16,629 nt of DNA, taken from contig URYY01000032.1 in the NCBI GenBank assembly GCA_900552245.1, forward strand, positions 1 through 16,629, read 5' to 3'. Both the position numbers and the translations under genes were made by a program. This document shows positions 14,185-16,629 of this stretch, piece by piece. This stretch comes from an uncultured Opitutales bacterium. Lineage in GTDB: Bacteria; Verrucomicrobiota; Verrucomicrobiia; Opitutales; Intestinicryptomonadaceae. The first letter of the stretch is position 1. Every line of letters begins with the position of its first letter. Below the pieces are notes generated by a model that worked only from the letters and a program-made list of their open reading frames with translations, had not been told where the DNA came from and made no database searches.

Positions 14185-15525
14185 ATGTCCGAAAACATTC
14201 CAGAGGAGCTTGCTCAATACCGCATTATTCGCGAAATAGGACGCGGGGGCTTCGGCACAGTCTACCTTGCGCAGGCAAAAAATTCCAAAGATTTTTGCGC
14301 TCTAAAAATTTTAAGCGGTTCACCAGCTCAAGTGGAATCGGAGGCCTTCAAGAAATACTCGAACATATCCGGGACAAAGCACCTCATGCCGATTTTAGAC
14401 GCCGGAAGCAAAAGCGACATCTTCTACTACACCATGCCGCTTGCCGATTCGCTCAATGGTGAAATTTCGCCAAGCGACCCTCGCTACGAACCCAAAACTT
14501 TGTCCGCATACATAATGCATAAGCTTGAGAGCACCGATGAAAAGTGGTTTGACTGCGGGGAGATTTTAGCCGTTGCAAGCGCCGTATTTGAGGCGGCTAT
14601 TGCGATAGGCTCAGCGGGGCTTCTCCACCGCGACATAAAGCCCGACAATATAATTTTTGTCGGTGGCCAAATTTTTCTGAGCGATTTCAGCCTGCTGAAA
14701 CGCGACGAAAAAAATATCACAAAGGCCGGCACTCCGTATTTCAGCGCCCCCCTGTGGTATTTAAATAGCGGTGGCAACCCGGACGTATGGGGGCTTGGAG
14801 CAACTTTCTTTACGCTTATAAGCGGCAACTCTCCGGAGCTCATCGGACGTGCCGCATACAAGTTTCCACAAAAGACGAGCGCTGATTTTTCGAAAGATCG
14901 CTGGGAGCACTGGCAGCGCTGCATATTGCGAGCGCTCGCCGAAAATCCGCAGGATAGATACCTGACTATCAAAGATTTTCTCGGCGCAATTTTATCCGAC
15001 GATTTTGAATCTTCCGTCAATAAGTCCGGAAAGATTCGCGCAAAAAATTTAAAAAGGCGAAGTCCGCTTAAGATTGCGACGCTCTGCGCAGCGCTAGTTG
15101 CGCTTTTAATTCCCTCAGCCTATTTAGTAAATGGATACCTAAAATCGGCGGCGGAAGTCCGCGGACACATCGAGCGGCTGGAGCGGATAAATCCGATTCT
15201 TGCCAAGGCCTACAAGGAGGGGCTTACGATTGAAAACTATGAAACATTGGACTATGACAAAATCGGAACCATGCGAAAAAAAGTCCAAATAATGCCCTAC
15301 GAAAAGTGGCGCAAAGACTACCTAAGCCAACAAAAAAAATACTTTGAAAAACTCGCGCGCCTCGACAAACTTCGCGCCGAAAATGCGCTCGCAAGCGAGA
15401 TAAAAAAATTGGAATTCAATATAAGGCTCGACGAATATTTTTATGAATACGACACCCCGATTTCCTTTGAGAAATATCTAACCCATATCGATATGGAGTT
15501 AAATCCGCACAAATATAAATATTAA
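14185..15525 (+). CDS. Transmembrane Hanks-type Ser/Thr protein kinase
   Basis: A 446-residue kinase. Kinase domain about 12-280: glycine loop GRGGFGTVYLA (19-29), ATP-binding Lys in ALKIL (K41), catalytic loop HRDIKPDN (148-155) with all key residues. The magnesium motif is DFS (167-169) instead of DFG, and the APE motif is degenerate (SAPLW after GTPYF). DVWGLGATFFTLISG and the final helices match subdomains IX-XI. A basic stretch (KNLKRR) precedes one transmembrane helix at about 296-318, so the kinase faces the cytoplasm and residues 319-446, mostly charged helices, lie outside. ATG 14185 is chosen because TAAGG sits 9 bp upstream and the domain starts 11 residues later; an upstream frame extension of 39 codons is AT-rich and overlaps the divergent gene. 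A sigma factor gene follows after 37 bp. Confidence 0.9.
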   Translation: MSENIPEELAQYRIIREIGRGGFGTVYLAQAKNSKDFCALKILSGSPAQVESEAFKKYSNISGTKHLMPILDAGSKSDIFYYTMPLADSLNGEISPSDPRYEPKTLSAYIMHKLESTDEKWFDCGEILAVASAVFEAAIAIGSAGLLHRDIKPDNIIFVGGQIFLSDFSLLKRDEKNITKAGTPYFSAPLWYLNSGGNPDVWGLGATFFTLISGNSPELIGRAAYKFPQKTSADFSKDRWEHWQRCILRALAENPQDRYLTIKDFLGAILSDDFESSVNKSGKIRAKNLKRRSPLKIATLCAALVALLIPSAYLVNGYLKSAAEVRGHIERLERINPILAKAYKEGLTIENYETLDYDKIGTMRKKVQIMPYEKWRKDYLSQQKKYFEKLARLDKLRAENALASEIKKLEFNIRLDEYFYEYDTPISFEKYLTHIDMELNPHKYKY

Positions 15526-15562
15526 AAATGATTTTTCCGCTCGAAGGGCGAATAGAAGTAAA

Positions 15563-16201
15563 ATGGAAATACCAAACACGCCTCGAACAATAATTTCGCA
15601 ACTTGCAAACGCCGAAAAGTCGCAAGTCTACAACGGCGCGTGGCGAAGATTTTTCGATATATACCACGCTCCCATTGCGCTTATGATTGCAAGCGAATTT
15701 AATTTGCGCGGCTGGTACGAAGTTCCTCCACACATAGTAGACGAAGTAGTCTCCGACGTTGTGATAGCGCTTAATAAATATTTTGAAAGCGGCAAGTACG
15801 ACGCTTCAAAAGGAAAATTTAGATACCTCTTAAAAAAAATGGCAATGTGCCGCGCTATGGATTACATGCGGCGAAACTACAAGTATCTAAGGGCTAAATC
15901 TATAGAGCTTGAGATAGAGAGGGGAGTGGACTTTGAAAGCCTTTCGGACGATGTCCTGAAACTGGACGAACAGCAGGAACTCGCATTTAAACGCGCGATG
16001 CTTTTGGACGCCTACGAAACCGTGCGCTTAAGTTTTAGCCCGCGCACATGCCTTGCCTTCGAACTCATAAAGCTGGAGGGTAGGCCGGTTGACGAAGTTG
16101 TGCGAGAACTTGGAATAGATAGAAACTCCGCAAACAACGCCGTGTATAGAATCATGCAAAAGCTAAGAAAAATTGTTTCGGAAGACTCCGCGAAAGGATA
16201 G
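15563..16201 (+). CDS. ECF-type RNA polymerase sigma factor
   Basis: A 212-residue sigma-70 family protein of ECF size. Region 2 spans about 22-108, with VDEVVSDVVIALNKYF, the linker YDASKGKFRYLLKKMA and RAMDYMRRNYKYL (region 2.2-2.4, core binding and -10 recognition). After a variable linker, region 4 covers about 150-205: RTCLAFELIKLEGR, PVDEVVRELGI and the recognition helix DRNSANNAVYRIMQKLRKIV. No extra C-terminal domain and no anti-sigma gene are visible. The gene follows the Ser/Thr kinase by 37 bp without a terminator, so they are likely co-transcribed. In some ECF groups (for example ECF43, with EcfP and kinase PknT in Vibrio) a linked Ser/Thr kinase activates the sigma factor by phosphorylation, which may apply here. 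Ribosome binding site is a modest GAAG at 15555-15558. Confidence 0.87.
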   Translation: MEIPNTPRTIISQLANAEKSQVYNGAWRRFFDIYHAPIALMIASEFNLRGWYEVPPHIVDEVVSDVVIALNKYFESGKYDASKGKFRYLLKKMAMCRAMDYMRRNYKYLRAKSIELEIERGVDFESLSDDVLKLDEQQELAFKRAMLLDAYETVRLSFSPRTCLAFELIKLEGRPVDEVVRELGIDRNSANNAVYRIMQKLRKIVSEDSAKG

Positions 16202-16206
16202 TTCAA

Positions 16207-16389
16207 ATGAAGAATAACGCAAAAAAAACGGAAGCAAATTCGCCGCTTGATAAAATTGAAAGCGATAAGTTAATCGAGGATTTGCGCGACGCCTACTCGA
16301 GTATAGGCCGCCTAAAAGAAAGTTTGCGCCATAAAAAAATCGCGATGGAAATTGCAAGAAAGATCAAGCGCGATTTGAAGGAGAAATAA
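16207..16389 (+). CDS. Small charged helical protein, unknown function
   Basis: A 60-residue protein starting 5 bp after the sigma factor stop, with a good ribosome binding site (AAAGGA at 16193-16198, 8 bp spacing) that lies inside the sigma gene end; translation coupling is likely. The sequence is highly charged and almost entirely helical (KIESDKLIEDLRDAYSSIG, LKESLRHKKIAMEIARKIKR), with no membrane segment, signal or cysteines. No family recognised. Its place behind an ECF sigma factor makes a regulator or partner of the sigma factor thinkable, but nothing in the sequence proves it. Confidence 0.65.
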   Translation: MKNNAKKTEANSPLDKIESDKLIEDLRDAYSSIGRLKESLRHKKIAMEIARKIKRDLKEK

Positions 16390-16399
16390 TTATTTAAAA

Positions 16400-16488
16400 A
16401 TTCCTTTAATAACTTTGCCGCTACGCGAAGAAACGCGAATTAAAATCTCCAGTGCATAAGAGCTAAAGGAGTTAGCGGCTAAGGGAAT
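16400..16488. repeat. Nested inverted repeats after the kinase/sigma operon
   Basis: ATTCC (16400-16404) and GGAAT (16484-16488) enclose GCCGCTA (16417-16423) and TAGCGGC (16473-16479), which enclose CGCG-AAGAAA-CGCG (16424-16437). An alternative pairing joins TCCTTTA (16402-16408) with TAAAGGA (16464-16470). It begins 11 bp after the last operon gene. There is no T-run right after the structure, so it is not a standard terminator; a structured RNA or 3'-end element is possible. Confidence 0.5.
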
Positions 16489-16580
16489 GTAGAGTAGATG
16501 TTTTTCTAGCAAGAAAAGCACTATGACAAAAGCAAAATACCGCCGTCATAACGCATGGCGATAGGAGAGTAATTGAGAAC

Positions 16581-16629
16581 ATGTGTAAAGCTAAAAAAAC
16601 GCAATCGGAGATAGCAAATGCGATAGGAG
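16581..16629 (+). CDS. Start of a possible HTH protein, cut by the window edge
   Basis: An ATG at 16581 opens a frame that runs to the last base (16 codons, MCKAKKTQSEIANAIG). The pattern TQSEIAxAIG is typical of the first helices of a helix-turn-helix, as in IS30-type transposases or XRE/LacI-like regulators. AGGAG at 16563-16567 is a possible but rather distant ribosome binding site (13 nt). Too little is visible for certainty. Confidence 0.4.
   Translation, partial: MCKAKKTQSEIANAIG

Noticed and set aside
14484..15020. 178-codon frame on the minus strand
   Set aside because: It lies wholly inside the kinase domain on the opposite strand, and its translation shows no recognisable fold.
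1..16629. CRISPR array or complete insertion sequence
   Set aside because: No regularly spaced identical repeats of CRISPR length, and no complete transposase gene or matching terminal repeats; only the cut-off HTH frame at the right edge leaves this open.

Overview
The window looks like a piece of a low-to-moderate GC chromosome from the Verrucomicrobiota, probably Opitutales/Puniceicoccales-like. This is inferred from gene content: a PEP-CTERM surface protein with an Opitutales-style VPEPSTYAL tail, a membrane Ser/Thr kinase next to an ECF sigma factor, and Verrucomicrobia-like versions of mnmG, ybeY and recO. No rRNA, tRNA or CRISPR array was recognised, and the only hint of a mobile element is an HTH start at the right edge.

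Left part (1-5190): the 3' end of metK, a strong hairpin terminator, then ahcY. Together they encode two steps of the activated-methyl cycle. A 0.8 kb non-coding stretch follows, with hairpins oriented to the minus strand. The minus-strand PEP-CTERM protein gene comes next, then a 0.7 kb intergenic region with several perfect palindromes and one exact DnaA box, and a small exported protein gene with its own terminator.

Middle (5188-7317): more than 2 kb without a convincing gene, which is unusual. The plus strand is pyrimidine-rich up to about 6405 and then strongly A-rich up to mnmG. Just upstream of mnmG is a canonical ParB site (parS, GTTCCACGTGGAAC), and a second copy lies inside mnmG in a lineage-variable loop. 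mnmG (gidA) is often close to the chromosomal origin, so this may be the origin/centromere neighbourhood. The DnaA-box evidence is thin, and dnaA, parA and parB are not present.

Housekeeping run (7318-11980): mnmG, a TIM-barrel sugar phosphate isomerase/epimerase, ybeY, a DUF502 membrane protein and a short recO. From the isomerase onward the genes overlap or nearly touch, so they are probably one operon.

Right part (12015-16629): a small ribbon-helix-helix protein, then a two-gene minus-strand operon (coiled-coil lipoprotein and exported Sel1-repeat protein). Divergent from it is a plus-strand operon: a transmembrane Ser/Thr kinase with a DFS instead of DFG motif, an ECF sigma factor and a 60-residue charged protein. 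This reads as an envelope signalling locus in which the kinase may control the sigma factor. The window closes with a structured non-coding stretch and the start of a possible HTH protein.

The most promising undescribed signals are the parS pair flanking and inside mnmG with the long asymmetric non-coding region, the 12-bp palindrome TCAAACGTTTGA shared by two intergenic regions, and the divergent lipoprotein/Sel1 and kinase/sigma locus.
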